This document shows positions 1 to 8,426 of a DNA stretch of 48,343 bases, one piece after another; positions within the stretch are counted from its first letter, which is position 1; every line of letters begins with the position of its first letter. This stretch comes from Bacteroidota bacterium. GTDB taxonomy: Bacteria > Bacteroidota > Ignavibacteria > UBA10030 > UBA8401. The notes under the pieces were generated by a model that worked only from the letters and a program-made list of their open reading frames with translations, had not been told where the DNA came from and searched no databases. Location: assembly GCA_027622375.1 (NCBI GenBank), contig JAQCAB010000012.1, positions 1-48,343 on the forward strand, read 5' to 3'. Both the position numbers and the translations under genes were made by a program.

Positions 1-1250
1 GTTGGAACTGGACAGTTGGCGAAAGATTTTTAACTTGGGCAAATGCTGATGGATTAGGTTTTGAAGGATTCCGTGGTACAGCTGGTTGGGCAACCCCAGC
101 GAATTATTTTTATGGAGTTGCAAAATCTGTTACTGCATCAGATTTAAAAAAGATAGAATTCAGATTTGCTCCTTTAACCCATACTTCAGATACAACCGCA
201 ACATTCGATAATACGCATGCTAATGTATCAAAAGCATACAGATATTTAAGAGGAGCCACGGGTGCAGCAGCACAAGCAAGATTTGAACCATTTATTATAA
301 ATAAAACAGGTGGTTATGCTTTCCAAGATTTTAATAGAAGTGTGCCACTTTCTGTTTGGAATGTGGATGCAACTCCTCCAGTAAGATTAAAAGTAGCGTT
401 TATGGAAAATAACGCAATTCTAGGATTAGTTGATGGTCAATATGTTCCACCATTATATACTATTAGAAATAATACTGCTGGTAACGGACCTAGAGAATGG
501 CTCTTTGTTATGAATGAACCATACTCAGAAACAGCAAGTGCTACCGCACGTGATATTCTCAGTACTGACGGGAAAATTATGTACTGGTTCACATGGAATT
601 TACAGAATACAAATGCATGGAAAGATACAGATAGATTGATATTAACACCTGCAAAAAGCCCACCTATACCAGTTTTTCCTCCATCTGGTATGGCAGATAG
701 ATCAATAAATGAATTATTAATATGGAAGAAAATATATGGATGGAATCAATATCATTTACAGTTATCAACTAACAATAATTTTACTGAACTTGAAAGAGAT
801 TATGTTGTTACAGATAGTTCTAAATCAGTAATTAATTTAAAAGCACTTACTAAATATTATTGGAGGGTTCAAGTTTTATTGTCACCTACTATTGGTGGCT
901 TGTGGGGAGTTGATAGTTTTACAACTGGTATAAGACTTACAGATGTAAATGAAAATAATAATCTTCCAAAAATTTATTCTCTTTCACAAAATTATCCTAA
1001 TCCCTTTAATCCTACAACCGCAATAAAATTTGATTTACCATTTGATAGTAATACAAAACTTGAAATTTTTAACACATTAGGCCAATTAATTAAAACTGTA
1101 ATTGATGATAATTTAAATGCAGGTTATCATAAATATCAATTTAATTTAGTGCTACCGACTGGAATTTATTTTTATCGAATTACATCGAAATCTTTAACTA
1201 ATGAGAAAAAAACATTTATCCAAACAAAAAAAATGGTTTTACTGAAGTAA
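1..1250 (+). CDS. Secreted protein with FN3-like domain and T9SS type A sorting domain (5' truncated)
   Basis: The reading frame is open from the left edge (first full codon at base 3), so the GTG at 342 is not the real start; 415 residues are visible. Visible residues about 230-308 resemble a fibronectin type III domain of the kind common in Ignavibacteria surface proteins (YHLQLSTNNNF, YYWRVQV, DSFTT). The last 90 residues are a type IX secretion C-terminal sorting domain, with NYPNPFNPTT, then FNTLGQLIKT, then GIYFYRI and a basic end. Such tails direct export through the Por/T9SS machinery and are usually cleaved at the cell surface. The upstream part, including any signal peptide and catalytic domain, lies outside the window, so the molecular function is unknown. 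The gene ends just before a strong terminator. Confidence 0.87.
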   Translation, partial: WNWTVGERFLTWANADGLGFEGFRGTAGWATPANYFYGVAKSVTASDLKKIEFRFAPLTHTSDTTATFDNTHANVSKAYRYLRGATGAAAQARFEPFIINKTGGYAFQDFNRSVPLSVWNVDATPPVRLKVAFMENNAILGLVDGQYVPPLYTIRNNTAGNGPREWLFVMNEPYSETASATARDILSTDGKIMYWFTWNLQNTNAWKDTDRLILTPAKSPPIPVFPPSGMADRSINELLIWKKIYGWNQYHLQLSTNNNFTELERDYVVTDSSKSVINLKALTKYYWRVQVLLSPTIGGLWGVDSFTTGIRLTDVNENNNLPKIYSLSQNYPNPFNPTTAIKFDLPFDSNTKLEIFNTLGQLIKTVIDDNLNAGYHKYQFNLVLPTGIYFYRITSKSLTNEKKTFIQTKKMVLLK

Positions 1251-1277
1251 TCAATAAAAGAAATAGAAGTAACAATA

Positions 1278-1313
1278 AAAGGCTTGACTAAAAATCAGGC
1301 CTTTTTTATTTTT
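1278..1313 (+). terminator. Rho-independent terminator
   Basis: AAAGGCTTGA (1278-1287) pairs with TCAGGCCTTT (1295-1304) with one G-T wobble around a 7-base loop. A T-rich run follows to 1313. It sits 27 bases after the T9SS substrate's stop codon and should end that transcript. Confidence 0.85.
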
Positions 1314-1429
1314 AGCAAACGATAAATCATAATCCTCTAGAAGGCCCTTCAAATTCACCTCCGCTACAATAAATAAATCCTTGTATTGAGTTAGAAAATT
1401 TAGTTAATTTAAAAGAGAAAATATTTTGA

Positions 1430-1571
1430 GAGCATCAAACTAATGAATAATTTTACAAAAAATAGAGCATCAAACAAACACGCGGATGCTTAATTTTATT
1501 TTAATCAATGTTTATTAATGCCAAAACAGCACATCAAACAACCTGTCTTATGCAACAGCCAGAGCATCAGC
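1430..1571. repeat. Degenerate GAGCATCAAAC repeats in the only long intergenic gap
   Basis: The 1314-1613 gap has no convincing gene. It contains GAGCATCAAAC at 1430 and 1465, GCACATCAAAC at 1529 and GAGCATCAGCC at 1562, so starts are 35, 64 and 33 bases apart, close to a 32-35 base period with one unit missing. AGCATC (1466-1471) can also pair with GATGCT (1485-1490) across a 13-base loop. The copies are short and diverged and the sequence between them is not conserved. It could be a decayed repeat element, or chance in an AT-rich gap. Confidence 0.35.
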
Positions 1572-1613
1572 CAGTTGTATTGGTGTGTTCAAAAAAACAC
1601 AATAAATACATCT

Positions 1614-1687
1614 GCACCCGTAGCTCAACTGGATAGAGCATTACGCTTCGGACGTAAGGGTTGGGGGTTCGACTCCCTCCGGGTGTA
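1614..1687 (+). tRNA. tRNA-Arg (anticodon TCG)
   Basis: A complete cloverleaf can be drawn. The acceptor GCACCCG (1614-1620) pairs with CGGGTGT (1680-1686), the first pair being G-U. The D stem is GCTC/GAGC. The anticodon stem TTACG/CGTAA encloses the loop CTTCGGA, giving anticodon TCG. The T stem GGGGG/CCCTC encloses TTCGACT. The discriminator is A at 1687, and CCA is not encoded. The D loop carries the A20 expected for arginine tRNAs. The amidohydrolase start codon is only 27 bases downstream. Confidence 0.96.
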
Positions 1688-1714
1688 CTTTTACAAACAA
1701 ACGAAAGAATAAAT

Positions 1715-4700
1715 ATGAAAAAAATTCTCAGTCTTTTTATTTTTTGTGCTAATATAATTTTAGCGCAAACTTTTCCTGCAGAAGGAATCAGATCAAATCA
1801 ACCTGCACAACACGCATTAATAAATATTTCAGTTTATGTTACTCCCACAAAAAAAATTGATAACTGTAAAATTTTAATTTCGGATGGTGTTATAAAAGAT
1901 GTTGGAGAAAATATAACAATCCCGCAAAGCGCTCGCATTTGGGATTGCGCCGGTTTAACTGCTTATCCAGGTTTTATAGATTTATCAACTGACTACGGTC
2001 AACCAAAACGCCCGCAACCAACAGCACCAACTAGCATGCAGCAAGCAATGATGATGCAGCAAACACAAGCAACACCAACAAGAGGTTCGGTTTATTGGAA
2101 TAATAGAGTTCGGCCGGAAAATTTAGCATCAAATAATTTTTTGCCGGATAAAGATGCTGCCGAAAAACTTAGAGCCCTCGGATTTTCAACAGTAGTTTCT
2201 GCGCCATCAAGTGGATTTATTCGCGGCACAAGCGCAGTTGTAAATTTAGGAGATGGAAATCCGCATTCGCAAATTATTAATTCAAATTTATTTCAGCACA
2301 TCACTATTGAGCGCGAACAAATGTCTCAAGGGTATCCAAATTCTTTGATGGGTGCAATTTCTTTAGTTCGCCAAACTTTGTTGGATGGTCAGTGGTATTT
2401 AAAAGCAAATTCGGTTTACAAAAAAAATACTTCACAAACTAAACCTGAAGAAAATTCTTCTCTCGCTGCTTTGGAAGCAGTTGTATCAAATAAACAAAAA
2501 GTAGTTTTTGAAGTGAATGATGAATTAAATTCAATTCGCGCAGGATCATTGGCAAAAGAATTTAATCTGAATTATTTATTACGTGGAAATGGATATGAGT
2601 ATCGTCGGCTCTCGGCAATTAAAGGATTAAATGTTCCGATTATTTTGCCAGTAAACTTCCCCGATGCACCAAATGTTGAAACTCCGCAACTTGCATTAAA
2701 TGTTGAATTGGACGCGCTCAGGCATTGGGATTTTGCTCCAGAAAATCCTGTAAAATTAAAAAATGCTGGAATTAATTTTGCATTAACAACTTCACAATTA
2801 AAAGATGTAACTAAATTTAGAGAAAATTTAATTAATGCTGTCAATCGTGGATTAAAAAAGGAAGATGCAATTGCTGCATTAACAACAATCCCGGCAGAAT
2901 TAATTGATATGGAAAATAAACTTGGAACAATTGAAAATGGTAAAATTGCAAATTTAGTTTTAACTACAGGTGATTATTTTGTAGAGAAAACAAAAATTAG
3001 AGAAGTTTGGGTTGCAGGAAAAAGATTTGAAGTTAAAGCTGCGCCAAAAGTTGATGCACGTGGTGTCTGGAATGTTCAACTTGGAAATTTAAAAGATACT
3101 TTAACTTTTGATATTACAGGAGAAGCTGAAACTCCATCAGTTTCAATATCACTTGAAAAAACAAAAATAAAACCAACTGTTTCAAAAATGGATGGATCAA
3201 ATTTGATACTTTCATTTCAAGGTGATTCAATAAAATTAAAAGGGGTCGTTCGACTAACTTTGAATGTAGAAAAAAATAATTTATTTGGAAGAGGAGAGCT
3301 TTCAGACGGATCTGAAATTTTAACATCTGCAACTTTAAAATCATCTTTTGTTGAAAAACCTGATACTACAAAACCAGTAATAGTTGAAAAAGCACTTTAT
3401 GATGTTGTTTATCCTGAAGGTGCTTTTGGATTTGCAAAATCGCCAGAGCAACCAAAAAATATTTTATTTACAAATGCTACAATTTGGACATCTGAAACTG
3501 AAGGAATTTTACAAAACACAGATTTATTAATTGAACAGGGAAAAATAAAAGAGATCGGAAAAAATATTTCAGCACCAAAAAATACAATTGTAATTGATGC
3601 AACCGGAAAACATTTATCACCCGGATTAATTGATTGCCACTCTCACGCAGCAATTTCGGATGGAGTAAATGAATCTGGACAAGCAATTACATCAGAAGTT
3701 AGAATTGCTGATGTTGTTAATTCTGACGATATGAGTGTTTATCGACAACTTGCAGGTGGATTAACAAGCGCAAATTTATTACATGGCTCAGCGAATGCAA
3801 TTGGTGGACAAAATCAAGTTATAAAATTAAAATGGAGTTTGTTGCCGGAAGAAATGAAAATTAAAGAAGCAAAACCGGGAATTAAATTTGCATTGGGTGA
3901 AAATCCTAAACAATCAAATTGGGGCGAACAATTTAATACTCGTTATCCACAAACAAGAATGGGTGTTGAGCAAATTATTCGGGATGAATTCCGCGCTGCG
4001 CAAGATTATAAACTTGCAAAGTCTCAAGCTGCAAAAAATCCAAATTTAATCCCTGTAAGAACAGATTTGGAACTTGAAGCACTTGAAGAAATTTTAGATA
4101 GCGAACGACTTGTCCACGCGCATTCTTACAGGCAAGATGAAATTTTAATGTTAATGAGAGTTTCGGATGATTTTAAATTTAACATTGCAACTTTTCAACA
4201 TGTTTTAGAAGGATATAAAATTGCAGAAGAAATTGAAAAACATAAAATTGGTGCATCATGTTTTAGCGATTGGTGGGCTTATAAATACGAAGTCGTTGAT
4301 GCAATTCCTTATGCCGGAACAATTATGAATAATGTTGGAGTTAATGTCTCTTTCAATTCTGACTCGAATGAAATGGCTCGTAGAATGAATCTTGAAGCAG
4401 CAAAAGCAGTTCGTTATGGCGGAATGAGTGAAGAAGATGCGCTGAAGCTTGTTACAATAAATCCTGCAAAGCAATTGCATTTAGAAAATAAAATTGGTTC
4501 AATTAAAGTTGGAAAAGATGCAGATCTAGCAATTTGGTCAGCATCACCATTATCTACAAAAGCATTATGCGAACAAACTTGGATTGATGGCAGAAAATTT
4601 TATGATAGAAAAGATGATGAGATTGCAAAACTTGATGTTGCTAAACAACGCACAGAATTAGTTCAAAAAATTCTCAGAACAAAAAAATCACCATCACAAC

Positions 4701-4780
4701 CATCAATTCCAACTCCAATGCCACGAAGAAGTTATTCGTACGATTGCGATGGGGAAGTATTTACAGGAGGATCACGATAA
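1715..4780 (+). CDS. Exported tandem amidohydrolase (imidazolonepropionase-like), N-terminal half degenerate
   Basis: The protein has 1021 residues. The start is the ATG at 1715, which gives a signal peptide (MKKILSLFIFCANIILAQ); the longer frame would run back into the tRNA. It holds two amidohydrolase-fold units. In the first (about 20-440) the usual metal-binding HxH after PGFID is replaced (PGFIDLSTDYG), so it probably has no catalytic metal site. In the second (about 590-990) the ligands look intact: H642 and H644 in PGLIDCHSH, H801/H803 in VHAH, H829 and D883. Composite closing segments (IGSIKVGKDADLAIW) are typical of the COG1228 / HutI-like family. Substrate unknown; cyclic amides or exported dipeptide-like compounds are possible. 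It is coupled to the next gene by a TAATG overlap and a good RBS. Confidence 0.85.
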   Translation: MKKILSLFIFCANIILAQTFPAEGIRSNQPAQHALINISVYVTPTKKIDNCKILISDGVIKDVGENITIPQSARIWDCAGLTAYPGFIDLSTDYGQPKRPQPTAPTSMQQAMMMQQTQATPTRGSVYWNNRVRPENLASNNFLPDKDAAEKLRALGFSTVVSAPSSGFIRGTSAVVNLGDGNPHSQIINSNLFQHITIEREQMSQGYPNSLMGAISLVRQTLLDGQWYLKANSVYKKNTSQTKPEENSSLAALEAVVSNKQKVVFEVNDELNSIRAGSLAKEFNLNYLLRGNGYEYRRLSAIKGLNVPIILPVNFPDAPNVETPQLALNVELDALRHWDFAPENPVKLKNAGINFALTTSQLKDVTKFRENLINAVNRGLKKEDAIAALTTIPAELIDMENKLGTIENGKIANLVLTTGDYFVEKTKIREVWVAGKRFEVKAAPKVDARGVWNVQLGNLKDTLTFDITGEAETPSVSISLEKTKIKPTVSKMDGSNLILSFQGDSIKLKGVVRLTLNVEKNNLFGRGELSDGSEILTSATLKSSFVEKPDTTKPVIVEKALYDVVYPEGAFGFAKSPEQPKNILFTNATIWTSETEGILQNTDLLIEQGKIKEIGKNISAPKNTIVIDATGKHLSPGLIDCHSHAAISDGVNESGQAITSEVRIADVVNSDDMSVYRQLAGGLTSANLLHGSANAIGGQNQVIKLKWSLLPEEMKIKEAKPGIKFALGENPKQSNWGEQFNTRYPQTRMGVEQIIRDEFRAAQDYKLAKSQAAKNPNLIPVRTDLELEALEEILDSERLVHAHSYRQDEILMLMRVSDDFKFNIATFQHVLEGYKIAEEIEKHKIGASCFSDWWAYKYEVVDAIPYAGTIMNNVGVNVSFNSDSNEMARRMNLEAAKAVRYGGMSEEDALKLVTINPAKQLHLENKIGSIKVGKDADLAIWSASPLSTKALCEQTWIDGRKFYDRKDDEIAKLDVAKQRTELVQKILRTKKSPSQPSIPTPMPRRSYSYDCDGEVFTGGSR
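4765..4770 (+). promoter_or_regulatory. Shine-Dalgarno site for the second amidohydrolase
   Basis: AGGAGG lies 9 bases before the ATG at 4780. This is one of only two clear SD sequences noticed in the window. It fixes the start at 4780, where TAATG overlaps the upstream stop, rather than at the in-frame ATG at 4744. Confidence 0.7.
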
Positions 4781-6093
4781 TGAAAACTTTAAAAATATTT
4801 TTATCGATTATAATTTTAAACTTAAATTTATTTTCTTCCGATCAAATCCCGGGAAGAAAACAAACAAAACCAATTGCGTTAATAAATGGTTCAATCCACA
4901 CAGTTACAAATGGAACTTTAAATAAAGGAACAATTCTTTTTGAAAATGGAAAAATTACTGCAATTGGAGAATCAGTTGTAATTCCATCAAATGCAGAAGT
5001 AATTGATATTTCCGGAAAACATGTTTATCCAAGTTTAATTAGCATTACATCTCAAATTGGATTAGTTGAAATTGAAGCAGCACGACCAACAAGAGATAAT
5101 ATTGAAACTGGAAAATTTAATCCAAATGTTCGCGCAGAAATTACTGTAAATCCAGATGGCGAATTAATACCAACAACTCGCACTAATGGAATTTTATTGA
5201 CGCACACAATGCCCGAAGGTGGAATTGTAAGTGGTAAAAGCGCAGTTTTAAAAATGGATGGATGGACGCAAGAAGATATGGTTCTTGATGCTCCAACTGG
5301 CTTGGTTGTAAATTGGCCAAACATGACACCAAGTCAATCTCCATTTCTACGTGCGACAGAAGAAGAACAGAAAAAAGAAAGAGATAAAGATATAAGTGAT
5401 TTAAAAAATCTTTTTGAAAATGGAAAAGCATATCAATTATTAAAGAAGAATGGGAATTATAAAACTGATTTAAAATTAGAATCATTGGAACCATTTATAA
5501 ACGGAAATAAACCACTTTATGTTTCGGCAAATTCGCAATTACAAATTGAATCTGCAGTTCAGTTTGCAAAAGAATTAAATTTAAAAATTGTAATTGTTGG
5601 AGGAGGAGAAGCAATTCGAGTTTCGGATTTATTGAAAAAAGAAAATGTTCCTGTAATTTTAACTGATATTTACCAGTTACCAAGTAAGAATTGGCACGAT
5701 CCTGATTATAATTGGGAGTTGCCAAAAAAAATGTACGAAGCAGGATTGCAATTTGCTGTCGGAATGAGAGGTGAAAATTCGCAAGAAAGAAATATTCCAT
5801 TCCACACAGGTTTTGCAGTTGCGCATGGTTTGCCTTATGATGAAGCTTTAAAATCAATTACAATAAATGCAGCAAAAATTTTAGGTATCGAAAACAAAGT
5901 TGGAAGTTTGGAAGTTGGAAAAGATGCAACTTTATTTATTTCAAATGGCGATCCGCTTGAAATTACAAGTAATGTTGAGCGCGCTTTTATTGATGGAAGA
6001 ATAGTTGATTTAACAAGTCATCATACTGAATTGCGTGATAAATATATTCGTAAATATGAAGATTTAGGAGTTTTGAAAAAGAAATTAAAATAA
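4780..6093 (+). CDS. Exported amidohydrolase-like protein lacking the HxH metal motif
   Basis: The protein has 437 residues and a signal peptide (MKTLKIFLSIIILNLNLFSS). It has the family's beta-sandwich start (ALINGSIHTVTNGTLNKGTI) and closing segments (NAAKILGIENKVGSLEVGKDATLFI, broken here only by normal family variation). Where active members have PGLIDxHxH it reads YPSLISITSQIGLVEI, so the first metal ligands are absent. A late conserved segment with FAVAHGLPYDEALKSITINAA is kept. It resembles the degenerate first half of the preceding protein more than the second half. Together the two genes encode three amidohydrolase folds of which one looks metal-competent. It may be a partner subunit or an enzyme with altered chemistry. 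Confidence 0.82.
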   Translation: MKTLKIFLSIIILNLNLFSSDQIPGRKQTKPIALINGSIHTVTNGTLNKGTILFENGKITAIGESVVIPSNAEVIDISGKHVYPSLISITSQIGLVEIEAARPTRDNIETGKFNPNVRAEITVNPDGELIPTTRTNGILLTHTMPEGGIVSGKSAVLKMDGWTQEDMVLDAPTGLVVNWPNMTPSQSPFLRATEEEQKKERDKDISDLKNLFENGKAYQLLKKNGNYKTDLKLESLEPFINGNKPLYVSANSQLQIESAVQFAKELNLKIVIVGGGEAIRVSDLLKKENVPVILTDIYQLPSKNWHDPDYNWELPKKMYEAGLQFAVGMRGENSQERNIPFHTGFAVAHGLPYDEALKSITINAAKILGIENKVGSLEVGKDATLFISNGDPLEITSNVERAFIDGRIVDLTSHHTELRDKYIRKYEDLGVLKKKLK

Positions 6094-6128
6094 AAAATCT
6101 TTTTACCAAAAAAGAGTTTAGATTTTTT
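6092..6128 (+). terminator. Possible AT-rich terminator hairpin
   Basis: AAAAAATCT (6092-6100) and AGATTTTTT (6120-6128) are exact inverted repeats immediately after the amidohydrolase stop. The stem has only two G-C pairs, and the T tract is the stem arm itself, so function is uncertain. Confidence 0.35.
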
Positions 6129-6195
6129 CGTTTGATATTTTTTTATCAAAGTTGGTAAAATTGCAACTCCTTTTATAAAGATTTATTTTAAATAA

Positions 6196-7245
6196 ATGAG
6201 AGAGTTGCCGCAAAAAATATTAGTAATAAGATTAAGTTCAATTGGTGATATTATTTTAAGCTCACCACTTTTAAGAACTCTTCGTAAAAAAGTTGGTAAT
6301 AATGCAAGAATTGATTTTGTAGTTAAAAAAGAATTTGCTGAACTTGTAAAATTCAATCATCATATCAGCATAACTCACGAGCTTGATACAGCACTCGGTT
6401 TTAAGGGATTGCAAGAACTAAAAAATCAACTCCAAAAAGAAAATTATGAGCTTGTAATTGATTTGCAAAATAATTTTCGTTCAATTTTTTTAAGAAATTT
6501 AATTGGATTAACAGATGTTGTTCAAGTAGATAAATTAATTTGGAAAAGGATGCAATTAGTTTATTTTAAAAGAAATATTTTCAACGGAATAATTCCTGTT
6601 CCAATTAGATATTTAAAAACATTGAATGGTTACGAAGTTTTTGATGATGGCAAAGGATTGGAAGTATTTGTTCCGGATGAAATACAATTTTCTGTTTCCG
6701 GAAAAATTGCATCTTTAAAATTGAATCAATACGAAAAAACAATTGCACTTTGCCCAGGTGCAAAACATGCTACAAAAAAGTGGCAAAAAGAAAAATTTAT
6801 TGAATTAGGAATCGAGCTCTCGAAAACATATAATGCTAAAATAATTTTATTTGGTTCAAAAGAAGAAGAGCCGCTTTGTGCTGAAATTGAAAATAAAATT
6901 AATTCGACTTTTAAAAATAGTTGTACAAGTTTTGCCGGACAATTTTCAATTTTAGAAAGCGTTGCAGCAATTGAATTTTGCGATCTTGTTGTTACAAACG
7001 ATTCAGCTTTAATGCATATTGCGTGCGCAAAGCATAAAAAAATTATAGCAATTTTTGGTTCAACAGTTAAAGAATTTGGATTTATTCCTTTCCAAACTGA
7101 ATCAGTTATAGTTGAAAGAAATGATGTTGAATGCAGGCCATGTTCTCACATCGGTAAAAATGAATGCCCAAAAGGGCATTTTAATTGTATGGAATTAATT
7201 ACAGTTGATGATGTTAAAAGTGAAGTTAAAAACTTGTTAAATTGA
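6196..7245 (+). CDS. Glycosyltransferase family 9 (heptosyltransferase-like)
   Basis: The protein has 349 residues and the two-Rossmann (GT-B) layout of ADP-heptose:LPS heptosyltransferases. The N-terminal motif ILVIRLSSIGDIILSSPLLR is diagnostic for GT9. The C-terminal half has LCPGAKHATKKW and the nucleotide-sugar segment VVTNDSALMHIACA followed by IIAIFGST. It probably transfers a heptose or related sugar to lipopolysaccharide core at the inner membrane. Whether it is WaaC, WaaF or WaaQ type cannot be told from the sequence, and no other LPS gene is adjacent. Its stop overlaps the next start as TGATG, at the head of a six-gene run ending with acpS. Confidence 0.9.
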   Translation: MRELPQKILVIRLSSIGDIILSSPLLRTLRKKVGNNARIDFVVKKEFAELVKFNHHISITHELDTALGFKGLQELKNQLQKENYELVIDLQNNFRSIFLRNLIGLTDVVQVDKLIWKRMQLVYFKRNIFNGIIPVPIRYLKTLNGYEVFDDGKGLEVFVPDEIQFSVSGKIASLKLNQYEKTIALCPGAKHATKKWQKEKFIELGIELSKTYNAKIILFGSKEEEPLCAEIENKINSTFKNSCTSFAGQFSILESVAAIEFCDLVVTNDSALMHIACAKHKKIIAIFGSTVKEFGFIPFQTESVIVERNDVECRPCSHIGKNECPKGHFNCMELITVDDVKSEVKNLLN

Positions 7246-7661
7246 TGATTGAAATATCAATTGAAACTAAAGAGCTTGTAAGAAAAATAAATTTATTATC
7301 AAATAACAAATTACATTTTGTGGATGATGTTGCAAATTTGGTTGAACTCTCAAAAATAAATTCAAATCAAAAATTATTTAATGAACTTATTTTTATTTCT
7401 AAATTTATGACTAAAGTTTTATCGATAATAAAAAAATATGGTACAACAGTTGATGGTTACGATAAATTAATTTCGGAATACAATTCCGGAATGGAAAAAA
7501 TAAAAATTAATCTTAATTTAATGTTCGTAAATAATTTTGAAGATGAATGGAACGTTTTTCAAAAAAAATATTTTGATATAAATAATGAAAGTTTATCAAA
7601 TACAATTAATTTATTAAGTGATTTAAGTTGGGTTAAAAATTGGAAATTAGAAAATAAATGA
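7245..7661 (+). CDS. Unknown 138-residue protein in the GT9-acpS operon
   Basis: I do not recognise a family. The start is ATG 7245, overlapping the GT9 stop (TGATG); the TTG at 7242 is less likely. The protein is soluble, Lys/Asn/Leu-rich and probably all-helical (for example KELVRKINLLSNNKLHFVDD, then a long hydrophobic-heptad stretch), with no signal peptide, membrane segment or Cys/His cluster. Its tail is Trp-containing (LSWVKNWKLENK). The next gene begins inside its stop (ATGA). It may be a small accessory protein of the operon; no function can be assigned. Confidence 0.75.
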   Translation: MIEISIETKELVRKINLLSNNKLHFVDDVANLVELSKINSNQKLFNELIFISKFMTKVLSIIKKYGTTVDGYDKLISEYNSGMEKIKINLNLMFVNNFEDEWNVFQKKYFDINNESLSNTINLLSDLSWVKNWKLENK

Positions 7662-8170
7662 AAAAAGAAAATTTAATTTTATTATTTCTAGTTTTTAGTT
7701 TTTTATTATGGATTGCGGGAGATGCTTCTCGTTTAATATTAAGTTCTGAAATGTTATCTGGTAAAAATTTTGCATTCACACCGCCGGCATCATTAAATAC
7801 AGAGAGGATGCTTTACTCACTTTTATCAAAAAGTATTATAATTGGATTAATTGGTTTTACATTAACAGTTCCTTTTGCAATATTTTATTTAAATTCAAAA
7901 AAATATATTTTAAAAAATGAAGGTTGGCTTTTAATTTCAATTGTTCTTTTTACTATTTTATTACCGATCGAATTATTTACATTTTGGCTCGATTATAAAT
8001 TTATTATTTCTGAAATGACTTTAAATATTGATATAAACGAGCTAAGAAAACTTTTTGTGCATCGCATTTATGCATTAGCTGGCGCTCCTTATATGACAAT
8101 ATTATCTGTTGCAACAATAATTATAATGATAATTTTTAAACCTCTGAAAAAAACTTTATATGACTCCTGA
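7658..8170 (+). CDS. Unknown four-helix membrane protein
   Basis: The protein has 170 residues and four predicted transmembrane segments, near residues 5-25, 50-73, 88-110 and 137-160. Between the third and fourth lies a charged loop (MTLNIDINELRKLFVHR). The start ATG overlaps the upstream stop (ATGA), and its end overlaps the next gene by 11 bases, so translational coupling is likely. I see no catalytic motif and do not recognise the family. It is an inner-membrane protein by topology. Confidence 0.75.
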   Translation: MKKENLILLFLVFSFLLWIAGDASRLILSSEMLSGKNFAFTPPASLNTERMLYSLLSKSIIIGLIGFTLTVPFAIFYLNSKKYILKNEGWLLISIVLFTILLPIELFTFWLDYKFIISEMTLNIDINELRKLFVHRIYALAGAPYMTILSVATIIIMIIFKPLKKTLYDS

Positions 8171-8426
8171 AAACATTTTAAAAAATTTAGAATCACTTGG
8201 CACTCAATTCGGAATAGAAATTAGAAACGAAAAAGGAGATTTTGATGGTGGATATTGTATTTTAAAATCCGAAAGAGTAATTGTTATAAATAAAAAACTT
8301 TCACCACAAAGAAAGATAATTGTTATTTCAAAAGCTTTCGAAAATTTTGGAATGCCAAAAAATGAAATATCAAAAGAATTACGGGAAGCTATTGAAGATG
8401 AATTCGCAAAATTAAAAGCATCATGA
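8160..8426 (+). CDS. Unknown 88-residue protein
   Basis: A small soluble alpha/beta protein that starts inside the previous gene and overlaps the HAD gene by ATGA. Its centre (GDFDGGYCILKSERVIVINKK) reads as two beta strands around a Gly-Gly turn, followed by a helical, charged C-terminus ending ELREAIEDEFAKLKAS. The strand-turn arrangement and the polar C-terminus suggest a conserved small fold. No catalytic residues can be assigned, and the family is not one I can name. Confidence 0.72.
   Translation: MTPENILKNLESLGTQFGIEIRNEKGDFDGGYCILKSERVIVINKKLSPQRKIIVISKAFENFGMPKNEISKELREAIEDEFAKLKAS

Noticed and set aside
1340-1375. Possible tRNA or tmRNA 3' fragment (TTCAAAT followed by CACCTCCGCTACA) as an attachment-site remnant
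   Set aside because: No matching stem partner and no integrase nearby; similarity is limited to a few bases.
1518-1712. 64-residue frame running through the tRNA-Arg gene
   Set aside because: It overlaps a well-formed tRNA and has no protein-like composition.
1661-1714. Upstream start for the first amidohydrolase
   Set aside because: It would begin inside the tRNA and place 18 residues before a clear signal peptide.
2572-2844. Long minus-strand frames inside the amidohydrolase genes and inside uvrA
   Set aside because: They are shadows of strongly conserved genes on the other strand and lack family features.
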